Positions 1-6,822 are shown, counted from the stretch's first letter. The stretch: 7,936 nucleotides of DNA from Propionibacteriaceae bacterium UBA5174 (GCA_002413345.1 DHWU01000057.1:1-7936); one strand, 5' to 3'. Notes: generated by a model from the sequence alone, not told the origin. Made by a program: numbers and translations.

Positions 1-87
1 GACAAGGCCGCCAGCAAGGGCGTCATCCACGCCAACCAGGCTGCAAATCGCAAGTCTTCGATTGCCAGCAAGGCTGCAGCTCTCTGA
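1..87 (+). CDS. rpsT: 30S ribosomal protein S20, C-terminal end (partial)
   Basis: The first base opens a reading frame of 28 codons ending in TGA at 85-87. The translation begins DKAASKGVIHANQAANRKSS and ends with Ala-rich residues and Leu. This is the characteristic C-terminal helix of S20, a small basic protein that binds 16S rRNA in the 30S subunit. S20 is usually about 86-88 residues, so roughly two thirds of the gene lies upstream of the window. It is on the plus strand and converges on holA. A strong hairpin terminator follows 18 bases after the stop, as expected for a monocistronic ribosomal protein gene. The identification rests on a short but very typical tail, in particular the HANQAANRKS stretch. 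Confidence 0.93.
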   Translation, partial: DKAASKGVIHANQAANRKSSIASKAAAL

Positions 88-105
88 TCTAGTCAGTAAG
101 CACTC

Positions 106-136
106 ACGCCGTCCGGTTCACCGGACGGCGTTTCTG
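106..136 (+). terminator. Rho-independent terminator of rpsT
   Basis: A perfect 11-bp GC-rich stem, ACGCCGTCCGG (106-116) and CCGGACGGCGT (121-131), encloses a TTCA tetraloop and runs into TTTCTG. It lies 18 nt after the rpsT stop codon. The T tract is short but the stem is strong and uninterrupted. The hairpin is symmetric, but the minus-strand side has no comparable T run, so it mainly serves rpsT. Confidence 0.88.
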
Positions 137-166
137 CGTCCCTCGGACGATTGCTGAATCGGTCAA

Positions 167-213
167 ATCGGGGACGGTTCCTATTGCGCTGCGCATTAGG
201 AACCGTCCCCGAT
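167..213. repeat. Near-perfect 47-nt palindrome (REP-like)
   Basis: Positions 167-189 and 191-213 are inverted copies that pair at 22 of 23 positions around a single central T (190). The only mismatch is T184/T196. Each arm carries GGGGACGGTTCCTA or its complement, and the centre is GCGC-T-GCGC. No T tract follows on either strand, so this is not a standard terminator. It sits between the convergent genes rpsT and holA, a typical place for repetitive extragenic palindromes. The arm sequence resembles REP-type elements linked to IS200/RAYT transposases as I remember them; that link is inference. No transposase gene is present in the window. Confidence 0.8.
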
Positions 214-255
214 CGTCCCCAATCACGACGAACCGGAAACGATTCGGGTTAGGAA

Positions 256-275
256 CAAAAGCGCGCTGGGGCGCT
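256..275 (-). terminator. Candidate intrinsic terminator of the com/holA operon
   Basis: Read on the minus strand, AGCGC (275-271), loop CCCAGC and GCGCT (264-260) form a 5-bp GC stem followed by TTTTG (260-256). It lies about 78 nt past the holA stop codon in the correct orientation. The stem is short and the T run is only four bases, so the call is tentative. Confidence 0.35.
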
Positions 276-352
276 ACGGGCTGACCTTCAACCGAGGCTG
301 AGCGCTGCCACTGGCGACAGTCACAGCCAGAGGGTCGCCATTTCAGATTGGT

Positions 353-1375
353 TCAGCGCCGAACCGGGCTACGCCGCGCCGAGATCACCTGCAGTACCAA
401 CTGCTCCAAAGCGAACCCTGGATCACTACCGGCACCCTTGATCTGGGCATCAGCGACCGCGACCGCCTGGATCGCCGTCGCTACAGCATCAGGCTTCCAA
501 TCCCGGGAAAGCCGAGCGAGGTCCTTCAACTTCCATGGCGGGACGCCGACGCTGCGCGCCAAATCGGCGTCCCGCAGCCGAGCCTCGCGACCGCCAAGAT
601 ACTTGCCGAGACTGCGCAGATTGGCGGCCAAGGCGCTGGTGACTAAGACCGGGGCCACTCCGGTGACCATGGCCCAGCGCAGTTTCCCCAAGGCTCCTTC
701 GGCGTTACCGGCCAATGCATCATCAGCCACTGCAAAACTGGTCACTTCGGCCCGGCCAGCGAAATAGCGATGAATCGCCTCCACAGTGAGCACTTGATCA
801 GCCGAATCATCCAAGAGTTGGCGTACCGCCCCGGCCAACGCCCGAGTATTGGTGCCCACCGCCCGAACCAGGGCGTCAGCCACCACCGGGGTGGCCTTGC
901 CACCGGCGCGCCGCACCTCTGCCACCACGAATTGCGGCAGTTCCCAAGGTTTGATTGCCGGACAGTCGATGATTTCGGGCCGCAGCTTCATGAGCTTGTC
1001 CAACAAGCCCTTGCCTTTCATTCCCCCGCCATGCACCAGCGCCAACGCTAGGTCTTCGCCTGGGGAGGCGGCCAAGCTGAGTATCTGTTCGGATAGTTCA
1101 GCTGGCAGTTCAGCCAGATCATTGATGACCGAAATTGTGGCTGCCGCGAACAGCGAAGCCCCGGTGGCTTCAACTATGGTGCCAGCGTCACAATCGCCTG
1201 CCTCAAGCCGAGTCACCGCAGCATCGCCGCGCTCAGCACTTGCCTGTTCGATGAACTCGGCTACCGCCCGGGACGCCAGCAAAGACTCTGGCCCAGTGAT
1301 CAGCAATACTGCACCAAAACGCCTCGGGTTCTGCATGAGGCCAAGCATGCCAGGCTGCGCCGACATCAACGCCAT
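353..1375 (-). CDS. holA: DNA polymerase III subunit delta
   Basis: The encoded protein is the delta subunit of the clamp loader, which opens the beta sliding clamp and loads it on primed DNA in the cytoplasm. The 340 residues match the usual length of the family. Visible hallmarks are the N-terminal LLITGPE segment (about 24-30) that begins the AAA+-like fold, a mid-region with IKPWELPQFV (141-150), and the C-terminal collar helices ending in QIKGAGSDPGFALEQLVL (311-328), which is typical of HolA. Delta lacks a working Walker A motif, and none is seen here. ATG at 1375-1373 is the first start after an in-frame TGA two codons upstream. ATGs at residues 4, 10 and 14 are alternatives, and no strong ribosome binding site separates them, so the N-terminus could be up to 13 residues shorter. 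The gene is last in the com operon and lies 116 nt after the preceding gene. comEC and holA are commonly adjacent in actinomycetes. Confidence 0.93.
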   Translation of the reverse strand: MALMSAQPGMLGLMQNPRRFGAVLLITGPESLLASRAVAEFIEQASAERGDAAVTRLEAGDCDAGTIVEATGASLFAAATISVINDLAELPAELSEQILSLAASPGEDLALALVHGGGMKGKGLLDKLMKLRPEIIDCPAIKPWELPQFVVAEVRRAGGKATPVVADALVRAVGTNTRALAGAVRQLLDDSADQVLTVEAIHRYFAGRAEVTSFAVADDALAGNAEGALGKLRWAMVTGVAPVLVTSALAANLRSLGKYLGGREARLRDADLARSVGVPPWKLKDLARLSRDWKPDAVATAIQAVAVADAQIKGAGSDPGFALEQLVLQVISARRSPVRR

Positions 1376-1491
1376 CGGTCAGCGCCAGCCCGACGATTCG
1401 CCACCGCAGCGCTCCAACTGCATTGGCCAGCACGGAATGAAGCTGTCATCCAGGGGCTGGCCCTCTTGGTGGCGGTCGGTTGAACACCTGA

Positions 1492-2505
1492 CTAGGCGAA
1501 TACCTGACAGTGCTGCGTAACCACGTCGCAGTTGGCGATGACGGTCTCTCCGTTGTTGTCTAGAACCAGCTGCAATTCGATCGGGCCTGAAGCCCTACTG
1601 AGGGTGAAACTGGACAGCGCGGCTGAGCCTCCGACCATGCCTTTGACCTTCTCGACTGAGTCCCACACTTGCGCTGGCTTCACGGCTGCCAGTCCAAAGG
1701 AGCCGTTGTCGAAACCGAATTCTGGATCCGACATCCGGTGCAGCGGCGTACCGTTGCCGTCGGCCACAAAGCCCACGGCTTCTGCGGAAGCGGTCATCCC
1801 GTAGAACTCGATCACCGAATCTTCCGATCCCAGATAGGCGCTGGCGGAGTAGACAGTCGCGCCCGCCTGAGCCAGCTGGGCGCAAGCCAACGACCATTGA
1901 GTGGCCAGGTCAACAGAATCGACTGTTCGCGCTGGCAAAACGGCGCCGTCCAGGGTCAAAGCGCGACCAGCACCAGCGCTATCGCTCACTGCATAGGGCT
2001 GGTCCCACCCCTGAAATTGCATGACCGACCAGGTCAGCGGGTCCTCCCCAACCCCGGACAAGGCGTTCGAGATCACCGCAGGATCAATCGTTCGATACAG
2101 CGACATCGGCAAGCTGCGCGCAGGTGCGTCAGCTCCCAGGACCGCGGCACGGCCAGTGCCGAATTCGGCTGTGCCCCGAGTCAGAAAGTAGTTGCAGGTC
2201 GTTTCCTCATCGCCACCTAGGGCGGACACCACGCCAGCAGACACCTGGATCTTCACCGCTGATGAGAAGCCGCAAGTGTCGGTGATCCGGTCCAAAGCGG
2301 TGTGCCAGATATCGGCGTCCAACACCGTTGGAACCACCTTGGTACGCCCGGCCACAGTAAGCACCGCAGCCATGGCCACGGCCCCCGCCACGACTTTCCA
2401 GATAACCGCCAAGGCAAAGCACCCCTCATTGACAACGGCCAGCACTGTTGGGCACAAAACGTAGCCCAAACTGAGAGCAGAGAGTAGCTGAGCCGAAACT
2501 CTCAC
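1492..2505 (-). CDS. Unrecognised membrane-anchored protein with extracytoplasmic cysteines
   Basis: I do not recognise a family for these 337 residues. Two hydrophobic stretches lie at the N-terminus (about 5-25 and 29-53), followed by Arg-Thr-Lys. The remaining roughly 280 residues are soluble-looking and should lie outside the membrane. That part contains Cys78, Cys104, Cys208, Cys326 and Cys333, the last two in the tail NCDVVTQHCQVFA, which suggests disulfides. Tryptophans cluster in TWSVMQFQGWDQPY (158-171). The GTG start (2505-2503) overlaps the comEC stop in a GTGA arrangement, which favours translational coupling. An alternative is TTG at 2412-2410 with a GAGGGGTG sequence 7 nt upstream; it would give about 306 residues with one clean signal-anchor. 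The stop is TAG (1494-1492). It sits between comEC and holA, where these two genes are often directly adjacent, so it may be a lineage-specific addition to the competence operon. No function is assigned. Confidence 0.82.
   Translation of the reverse strand: MRVSAQLLSALSLGYVLCPTVLAVVNEGCFALAVIWKVVAGAVAMAAVLTVAGRTKVVPTVLDADIWHTALDRITDTCGFSSAVKIQVSAGVVSALGGDEETTCNYFLTRGTAEFGTGRAAVLGADAPARSLPMSLYRTIDPAVISNALSGVGEDPLTWSVMQFQGWDQPYAVSDSAGAGRALTLDGAVLPARTVDSVDLATQWSLACAQLAQAGATVYSASAYLGSEDSVIEFYGMTASAEAVGFVADGNGTPLHRMSDPEFGFDNGSFGLAAVKPAQVWDSVEKVKGMVGGSAALSSFTLSRASGPIELQLVLDNNGETVIANCDVVTQHCQVFA
2420..2427 (-). promoter_or_regulatory. Possible internal ribosome binding site favouring a TTG start
   Basis: On the minus strand GAGGGGTG (2427-2420) lies 7 nt before an in-frame TTG (2412-2410) of the unrecognised gene after comEC. 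The distance and purine content fit a Shine-Dalgarno site. The upstream GTG at 2505 has none. Starting here would remove the first 31 residues, including two cysteines, and leave a single N-terminal membrane anchor. Confidence 0.35.
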
Positions 2506-4847
2506 AAATTTCGCGAAGTGGTTACTTGAATCCTGCCTGCCACTGTTCCAACCGCGATCGCGCCGTGTTGATCGGTGCGAAATACTTGGGCCTTCGCGTT
2601 CTGAAGCGCGGTGACCGTACGAGCTGCCGGATGCCCGTAGTCGTTGTCGGCACCCACACTGATCAAGGCAACTGAAGGGCTGGCCGCAGTCAAGAATTCA
2701 GCCGATTGACTGGCCGATCCGTGGTGCGGCACCAGCAACACGTCAGCCTTCAAATCAGCAGTCGCGGCCACCTCCGCTTGCCCGCTCTCCTGAAGATCTC
2801 CGGCTAGAAGCACCCGCATGCCAGCTATCTGGACCGACAATGTCAGCGAGGAGTCATTCTCTTCGGCGGACTCCCCCTCACTCACTGTCGCAGTGGTGAG
2901 CTGGTGCAGCGCTAAGACCTTCAGTTGCACCGAACCGGCCGACACCACCGTGCCAATCCCGCCCATGGTGATTGGTACCCCCGAAGTTGCCGAACGCACC
3001 TGCGCCCACCCGGACGCTGAAGTGTTGGTGGCAGGCAGCAGCAGCCGCTGGACCGTGCGTCCATTGGCTACTCCGGAGACTCCCCCAATGTGGTCGGCAT
3101 GGGGATGGGTGAACACCAACCACGGCACCTCAGTGATGCCAAGTTGGGCCAAGCATTTATCCACCGCGCGGGCGTCCGGGCCAGCATCAACCACGATCGC
3201 CGCTCCCGGACCCGCCCGAATCACGGTGGCATCTCCTTGGCCAACATCACAGGACACCACTGACCACTGAGCTGGTGGCCAACCCGGCGGTGATAGCGGC
3301 TGCAGACAAGCCGTCACCAGGGCAAGCACGGCTAGCCCAACCAGCCACGGCCGAGCAAGGAAGGCGGACATTCCGGCCGCGATTCCAAGACAGGCCACCG
3401 TCAACAAGGCGATCCCGACGAAACTGGCCGGCCAGGCAGTGCTCGCTCCAGGCAGGGCACTACCGACGTTAGCGATCCAACACAGACCTTGCGCGAACCC
3501 GCCAGCTGCCCACCCCAGCGCCTTGGCTAACGGAGGAAAAGGCACCGAACACCACGCCGCTGCAAAACCCAACACGGTGCCCGGACCAACCAGTGGTGCG
3601 GCCACCAGATTCGCCGCCAGACTCACCACACTCACTTGCCCAGAGATGGCGGTCACCACCGGCTGAGTAGCCAATTGGGCGGCCACCGGCACCGTCACTG
3701 CTTCGGCCAACCAACTCGGCAGCCAACGCGCCAAGACCTGACTCCACCGCCTAGCCCAGATGATGATCCCGCCGCTGGCCAGCACCGAAAGTGCGAACCC
3801 GATCGAACGACCCAGCCAGGGATCAATCACCAACAACGCGACCATGCCCCACGACAGATAGCGCAGACCTTGGCGAGGGCCAGACCAACCCAAGGCCACT
3901 AGGCCAATCAGCCCCATGGCCGCCGCCCGCAGCACACTCGGCTCACCGCGACACAACAGGACGAACCCGGCCACCCCCACCACCGCCAATCCGCGACGCC
4001 ACCATCCCAGCACCCTGATGCGGCCAGCCACCCACAGCAGCGCGGCCAGCATCAGGGTCAAATTGGCCCCCGAGACCGCGGTCAGATGAGTCAGGCCGGT
4101 GACTTTGAATTGGGTCACCAGGTCGGCTGGCATACCCGCGGTGTCCCCGACCACCAGTGCGGGCACCAATGCTCGCGGCCCCTCAGGTAGGTCATTCACT
4201 GATTCCCGCAGCCCTGCCCGAACCGCGTTCACTGCTGCGTCCACCGGGCCTGGCCCGGCGACCAGCTCTGGTACTGCCCGGGCCGAAGCCCAGGCACTAA
4301 TCGACGTGTCGTCGGCAACAGCCAGCTTCACCGACGCCCGCACAGTCGCACCCGGAGGCACCCGGCTCCAGGCCTGCAGTCGCTCCCCGGTAGCGCTGAG
4401 TAACACCGTCGCACCGCTGCGCCAAGCCATTCCGCGCCCGTCAATCCGATGAAGTTGAAGTTGAACCAACCAGATTTCGCCGCCTGGACCGCCGTCGACC
4501 ACGCGACCTCCGGACGCAGTGGCTTCGACAGTGACCACCGCCCCCTGACTAGCCAGATCAGCAACCGGGCCTTGGCCAGCCAACCACGTCCGGGCACCCG
4601 CTAGCCCGAGCAGCACCACGGCCACCCCCACCGCAGCAACTACCAGCCGCCGTCGGTGAAGGGCGCCGGCCACCAAGCCCACCACAGCTAGCGCGGCCAG
4701 CACCCAGCTCAGCCAGGTGATACCAGAGGTTCCCACCCAGGCCCCAACCCACGCCGAAACGGCCAGCAGCGGACCGCGCCAGTCCGCAGCTTCGCTCGCC
4801 TCATAGCCGGACGCGGTCGGCAAGGTCGGCATAAGTCTTGGGGCCAA
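2502..4847 (-). CDS. comEC: ComEC/Rec2 family DNA uptake channel with MBL domain
   Basis: ComEC forms the inner-membrane channel that takes up single-stranded DNA during natural transformation. The 781 residues are a normal length. In order: three N-terminal membrane segments (about 25-86), a soluble OB-like/DUF4131 region (about 100-200), the polytopic competence domain (about 225-515) with its signature GLTHLTAVSGANLTLM (251-266), and a C-terminal metallo-beta-lactamase domain from DVGQGDA (534-540). The MBL metal-ligand motif HPHADH (581-586) is intact, as are NDSSL (664-668), AGDL (682-685), HHGS (708-711) and YGHP (737-740), so the nuclease-like domain appears functional. TTG at 4847-4845 is chosen because AGGAGGTG lies 7 nt upstream; ATG at 4832 (five codons later) has no such site. 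The gene overlaps comEA by 47 nt and the next gene by 4 nt. Competence itself is not proved by one locus, since ComEC persists in many actinomycetes never shown to be transformable. Confidence 0.95.
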   Translation of the reverse strand: MAPRLMPTLPTASGYEASEAADWRGPLLAVSAWVGAWVGTSGITWLSWVLAALAVVGLVAGALHRRRLVVAAVGVAVVLLGLAGARTWLAGQGPVADLASQGAVVTVEATASGGRVVDGGPGGEIWLVQLQLHRIDGRGMAWRSGATVLLSATGERLQAWSRVPPGATVRASVKLAVADDTSISAWASARAVPELVAGPGPVDAAVNAVRAGLRESVNDLPEGPRALVPALVVGDTAGMPADLVTQFKVTGLTHLTAVSGANLTLMLAALLWVAGRIRVLGWWRRGLAVVGVAGFVLLCRGEPSVLRAAAMGLIGLVALGWSGPRQGLRYLSWGMVALLVIDPWLGRSIGFALSVLASGGIIIWARRWSQVLARWLPSWLAEAVTVPVAAQLATQPVVTAISGQVSVVSLAANLVAAPLVGPGTVLGFAAAWCSVPFPPLAKALGWAAGGFAQGLCWIANVGSALPGASTAWPASFVGIALLTVACLGIAAGMSAFLARPWLVGLAVLALVTACLQPLSPPGWPPAQWSVVSCDVGQGDATVIRAGPGAAIVVDAGPDARAVDKCLAQLGITEVPWLVFTHPHADHIGGVSGVANGRTVQRLLLPATNTSASGWAQVRSATSGVPITMGGIGTVVSAGSVQLKVLALHQLTTATVSEGESAEENDSSLTLSVQIAGMRVLLAGDLQESGQAEVAATADLKADVLLVPHHGSASQSAEFLTAASPSVALISVGADNDYGHPAARTVTALQNAKAQVFRTDQHGAIAVGTVAGRIQVTTSRNL

Positions 4848-5724
4848 TACCGTCCACCTCCTGCAACTCGGCCACTGAAGCGAACTTGCCGTGAGCGGTG
4901 CGCCAATCGATGATTTTCTGCGCAGTCACCGGTCCGACTCCTGGCAGGGTGTCGAGTTGCTGCAAAGTGGCACTGTTCAGCGAGACCTTGGCCGAATCGG
5001 CGGTCGACGCGGTGCCGGTAGTACCAGTGGCGCCGCTGGCAGTCTCCCCACCCACTCGGATCCAAGCTCCAGGTGCTTTGCGAGTGCCAATTTTGAGTTG
5101 AGTGCCGTCGACTAACACCTGAGCCAGGTTCAGTTCACCCACTGCCGCAGCAGAAGTCAGGCCACCCGCAGCGCTGATCGCATCAGCTGCTCTGGCCCCC
5201 TGCGGAAGCTCCACTACCCCCGGCGTATTCACCGCGCCAATCACGTGCACCACCAGTTGGGTAGTGGGACTCGGGCTGGCCGCAACGCTCGCCTCCACCT
5301 TGGCCACCGCGTCGGCCACTGGTACCGACCGGACCTGAAACAGGCTGTACGCAGTCCAAGCAACGCCCACCAGCAACACCACGATCACTGCGGCCAGGTG
5401 TTCTCGAGTGAAGCTCGCCGCTTGAGTGGCGATCAGGCGTAGCCGCGGCGCAGCCACGGACGGTGGCGCCGCCGCAGACTCGGCGAGGTCCGGCCTACCT
5501 TGACCAGCCTGCACTTCCCTCAGCCGGGTCAGCCATTCCTCATCGACCGACCGGTTCACCTCAGTCTCACGTGACTCAGCCTCAATCGACTCGGGTGGTC
5601 CGGCCCGCGCAGCGGACGGCCCGAGTGGAAGTTGAGCGAACAACTCCGCCAGACGTGCCTGCACGATCTCACTGGTCGCTGTCGAAGAGACTCCATTCAC
5701 ATGAATGACTATTGGCAGCCGCAA
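4801..5724 (-). CDS. comEA: ComEA-like competence DNA receptor (SLBB + helix-hairpin-helix)
   Basis: ComEA binds incoming double-stranded DNA at the outer face of the membrane and hands it to ComEC. Counting 307 residues from the chosen start, there is an N-terminal cytoplasmic part of about 108 residues, a membrane segment (about 109-130, LAAVIVVLLVGVAWTAYSLF), an SLBB-type domain with VVHVIGAVNTPGVVELPQGA (158-177), a Gly/Thr/Ser linker (about 227-245), and two helix-hairpin-helix motifs, LDTLPGVGPVTAQKII (257-272) and LQEVDGIGPKTYADL (287-301). The start is uncertain. The frame stays open to 5970 but would then overlap the divergent gene. TTG at 5724 is preferred because AGGTGA precedes it by 10 nt; GTG at 5700 (299 residues) and TTG at 5760 (319 residues) are alternatives. 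The stop TGA (4803-4801) lies inside comEC. This is the first gene of the minus-strand operon. Confidence 0.9.
   Translation of the reverse strand: MRLPIVIHVNGVSSTATSEIVQARLAELFAQLPLGPSAARAGPPESIEAESRETEVNRSVDEEWLTRLREVQAGQGRPDLAESAAAPPSVAAPRLRLIATQAASFTREHLAAVIVVLLVGVAWTAYSLFQVRSVPVADAVAKVEASVAASPSPTTQLVVHVIGAVNTPGVVELPQGARAADAISAAGGLTSAAAVGELNLAQVLVDGTQLKIGTRKAPGAWIRVGGETASGATGTTGTASTADSAKVSLNSATLQQLDTLPGVGPVTAQKIIDWRTAHGKFASVAELQEVDGIGPKTYADLADRVRL
4855..4862 (-). promoter_or_regulatory. Shine-Dalgarno site of comEC inside comEA
   Basis: Minus-strand AGGAGGTG (4862-4855) is a near-ideal ribosome binding site 7 nt before the TTG start of comEC (4847). It lies inside comEA and encodes part of its last helix-hairpin-helix motif (LQEVDGIGPK). 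It decides the comEC start in favour of TTG over ATG at 4832. Because the amino acids here are conserved for DNA binding, some of the match could be coincidental. Confidence 0.65.
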
Positions 5725-5734
5725 GGTGCGAATG

Positions 5735-5740
5735 TCACCT
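5735..5740 (-). promoter_or_regulatory. Candidate ribosome binding site of comEA
   Basis: Minus-strand AGGTGA (5740-5735) lies 10 nt before the TTG at 5724-5722. It is the best Shine-Dalgarno-like match among the candidate comEA starts. The spacing is slightly long and the start codon is rare, so this supports the chosen start only moderately. Confidence 0.4.
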
Positions 5741-5751
5741 GGACCGCGAAC

Positions 5752-5778
5752 TGTGGACAACTCAATTCTGCGTCCACA
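5752..5778. promoter_or_regulatory. Inverted repeat with DnaA-box half in the divergent comEA/EEP spacer
   Basis: TGTGGAC (5752-5758) and GTCCACA (5772-5778) form a perfect 7-bp inverted repeat separated by 13 bp, with centres 20 bp apart, about two helical turns. On the minus strand the first half extends to TTGTCCACA (5760-5752), which equals the DnaA box preferred in Streptomyces-type actinomycetes. The second half is GCGTCCACA. It lies between the chosen starts of two divergent genes, 28 bp upstream of the comEA start and 50 bp upstream of the plus-strand gene. It looks like a dimeric operator or a DnaA-binding pair; both are inference. No convincing -10/-35 pair could be assigned for either gene. 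Confidence 0.4.
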
Positions 5779-5827
5779 CCCACGCGGCAGCGCCGCCGAT
5801 TTGAACGAGGATGAGAGACTTGGCCAA

Positions 5828-6820
5828 ATGAGCAACTCCCGCCTTCCACACCCCCTGGCCGCGGGTTTTGCGATCGGGTTCGGAGCAATTGGAAGCGGCT
5901 TCATAGCCCTGGATCTGGTTCCGCAGTGGCAGACCACAACCGAACGAATCGCTTTGGCCTCCTCGTTCATCCCTTATGGCCTGTTGGCTTGGGTCTCGGC
6001 GGCCGCAATCCTGGTGGTGTCCGCCCGCGGACGTGGACGCCTAGTCGCCCTAATCCCAGTGCTCGCCCTGCTCGCCAACTCTTTGGTGCTGTACCCGTAC
6101 TTCAACCCCACCTATGCCGCACCGGCTGGCACGCCCGCAACCCTGCGAGTGATGGCACTGAACCTTCATTATGGGCAGGCCAATACCGACCAACTGCTGG
6201 CCGAAGTGACCAGCCAAGATGTCGATGTCTTAGTCCTCACCGAGTTCACCGAACGCGCCCAGGCCGTACTGACTGACTCCCGCTGGCAACAGGTACTGCC
6301 CTATCACTTAGGCACTACCGGACGGTCGGCCCCAAATCCACGGTTCGACTCTGACACTTCGGGCACCCAGGTGCTGTCGCGCACCCCGATCACCGAACTG
6401 GGTCGAACTTCGGGCACGACAGCGACCAATATCGCGGTCAGCGTGGAAGCCAATGGCCACCGACTCGTAGTGATCGGGGCACACCCGGTGAACGCCTACC
6501 GCGGTAAGGTGAACGGCTGGGTTAGCGAAGCCCAGATATTGGCCGATTTCGCTGCCGGTTTCGCTGGCCAGCCGACGGTTCTGGTCGGTGATCTAAATTC
6601 GGTTCCGGAACAGGTAACCCTGCGCAATCTGCTGACCACTACCGGCCTGCACGAGTCGGTGGGCGGCTGGCAACCGACCTATCCAGCCGACCGGCTGGTG
6701 CCACTGATCACTATCGACCACGTGCTGGCCTCCGAGCAGTTTCGGACGGTCAGTATCAGCCGATTCAAAATCGCTGGTACCGACCATCTGGCGACCGTGG
6801 CCGCTCTGGCTCAGTCTTAG
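5828..6820 (+). CDS. Membrane-anchored endonuclease/exonuclease/phosphatase family protein
   Basis: This 330-residue protein has three N-terminal membrane segments (about 10-30, 43-65, 72-90) and a C-terminal EEP (DNase I-like/exonuclease III-like) hydrolase domain (about 105-328). The family's metal and catalytic positions are all visible: ALNLHYG (Asn112), LVLTEF (Glu139), GAHPVN (His219), VGDLNSVP (Asp255, Asn257), TIDHVL (Asp297, His298) and TDHLATVA (Asp319, His320). The basic loop SARGRGR (66-72) after the second segment indicates a cytoplasmic side, which places the EEP domain outside. ATG at 5828 is chosen because hydrophobic sequence follows at once. The open frame reaches back to 5705, but that part looks non-coding and overlaps comEA's spacer. 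Only a weak GAGAG lies 10 nt upstream. The gene is divergent from comEA. It could be a surface nuclease linked to DNA uptake, or a VanJ-like phosphatase acting on lipid pyrophosphates, which shares this layout; the substrate cannot be read from sequence. Confidence 0.88.
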   Translation: MSNSRLPHPLAAGFAIGFGAIGSGFIALDLVPQWQTTTERIALASSFIPYGLLAWVSAAAILVVSARGRGRLVALIPVLALLANSLVLYPYFNPTYAAPAGTPATLRVMALNLHYGQANTDQLLAEVTSQDVDVLVLTEFTERAQAVLTDSRWQQVLPYHLGTTGRSAPNPRFDSDTSGTQVLSRTPITELGRTSGTTATNIAVSVEANGHRLVVIGAHPVNAYRGKVNGWVSEAQILADFAAGFAGQPTVLVGDLNSVPEQVTLRNLLTTTGLHESVGGWQPTYPADRLVPLITIDHVLASEQFRTVSISRFKIAGTDHLATVAALAQS

Positions 6821-6822
6821 AA

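Noticed and set aside
312..343. Inverted repeat TGGCGAC/GTCGCCA followed by TTT on the plus strand
   Set aside because: The loop is 15 nt and the T run only three. It faces the wrong way for holA and is far past the strong rpsT terminator.
348..767. Plus-strand open frame antisense to holA
   Set aside because: The composition is Ala/Arg/Ser rich without domains, and the holA frame on the other strand explains the region fully.
1376..1491. Independent promoter for holA in the 116-nt gap
   Set aside because: I could not find a convincing -10/-35 pair or hairpin terminator in the gap, so I leave holA as a probable operon member without a called promoter.
849..1520. 223-codon plus-strand open frame antisense to holA and the gap before it
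   Set aside because: Long antisense frames are common in GC-rich genes. No motif or ribosome binding site supports it, and holA is certain.
4709..5065. 118-codon minus-strand open frame bridging the comEA/comEC junction
   Set aside because: It is the third frame across two genes with clear domains, it is rich in Arg and Cys in a way typical of shadow frames, and its ATG at 5065 lies inside the comEA linker.
5705..5827. 41-codon N-terminal extension of the EEP protein from ATG 5705
   Set aside because: The extension is hydrophilic and of mixed composition, lacks a ribosome binding site, and would cover the comEA start and the divergent regulatory spacer. ATG 5828 directly precedes the first membrane segment.
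5811..5831. Six-codon leader frame (ATG AGA GAC TTG GCC AAA TGA) whose stop overlaps the EEP start in an ATGA arrangement
   Set aside because: The only purine-rich site (GAGG) abuts the ATG with no spacing, so it is unlikely to be translated; probably chance.
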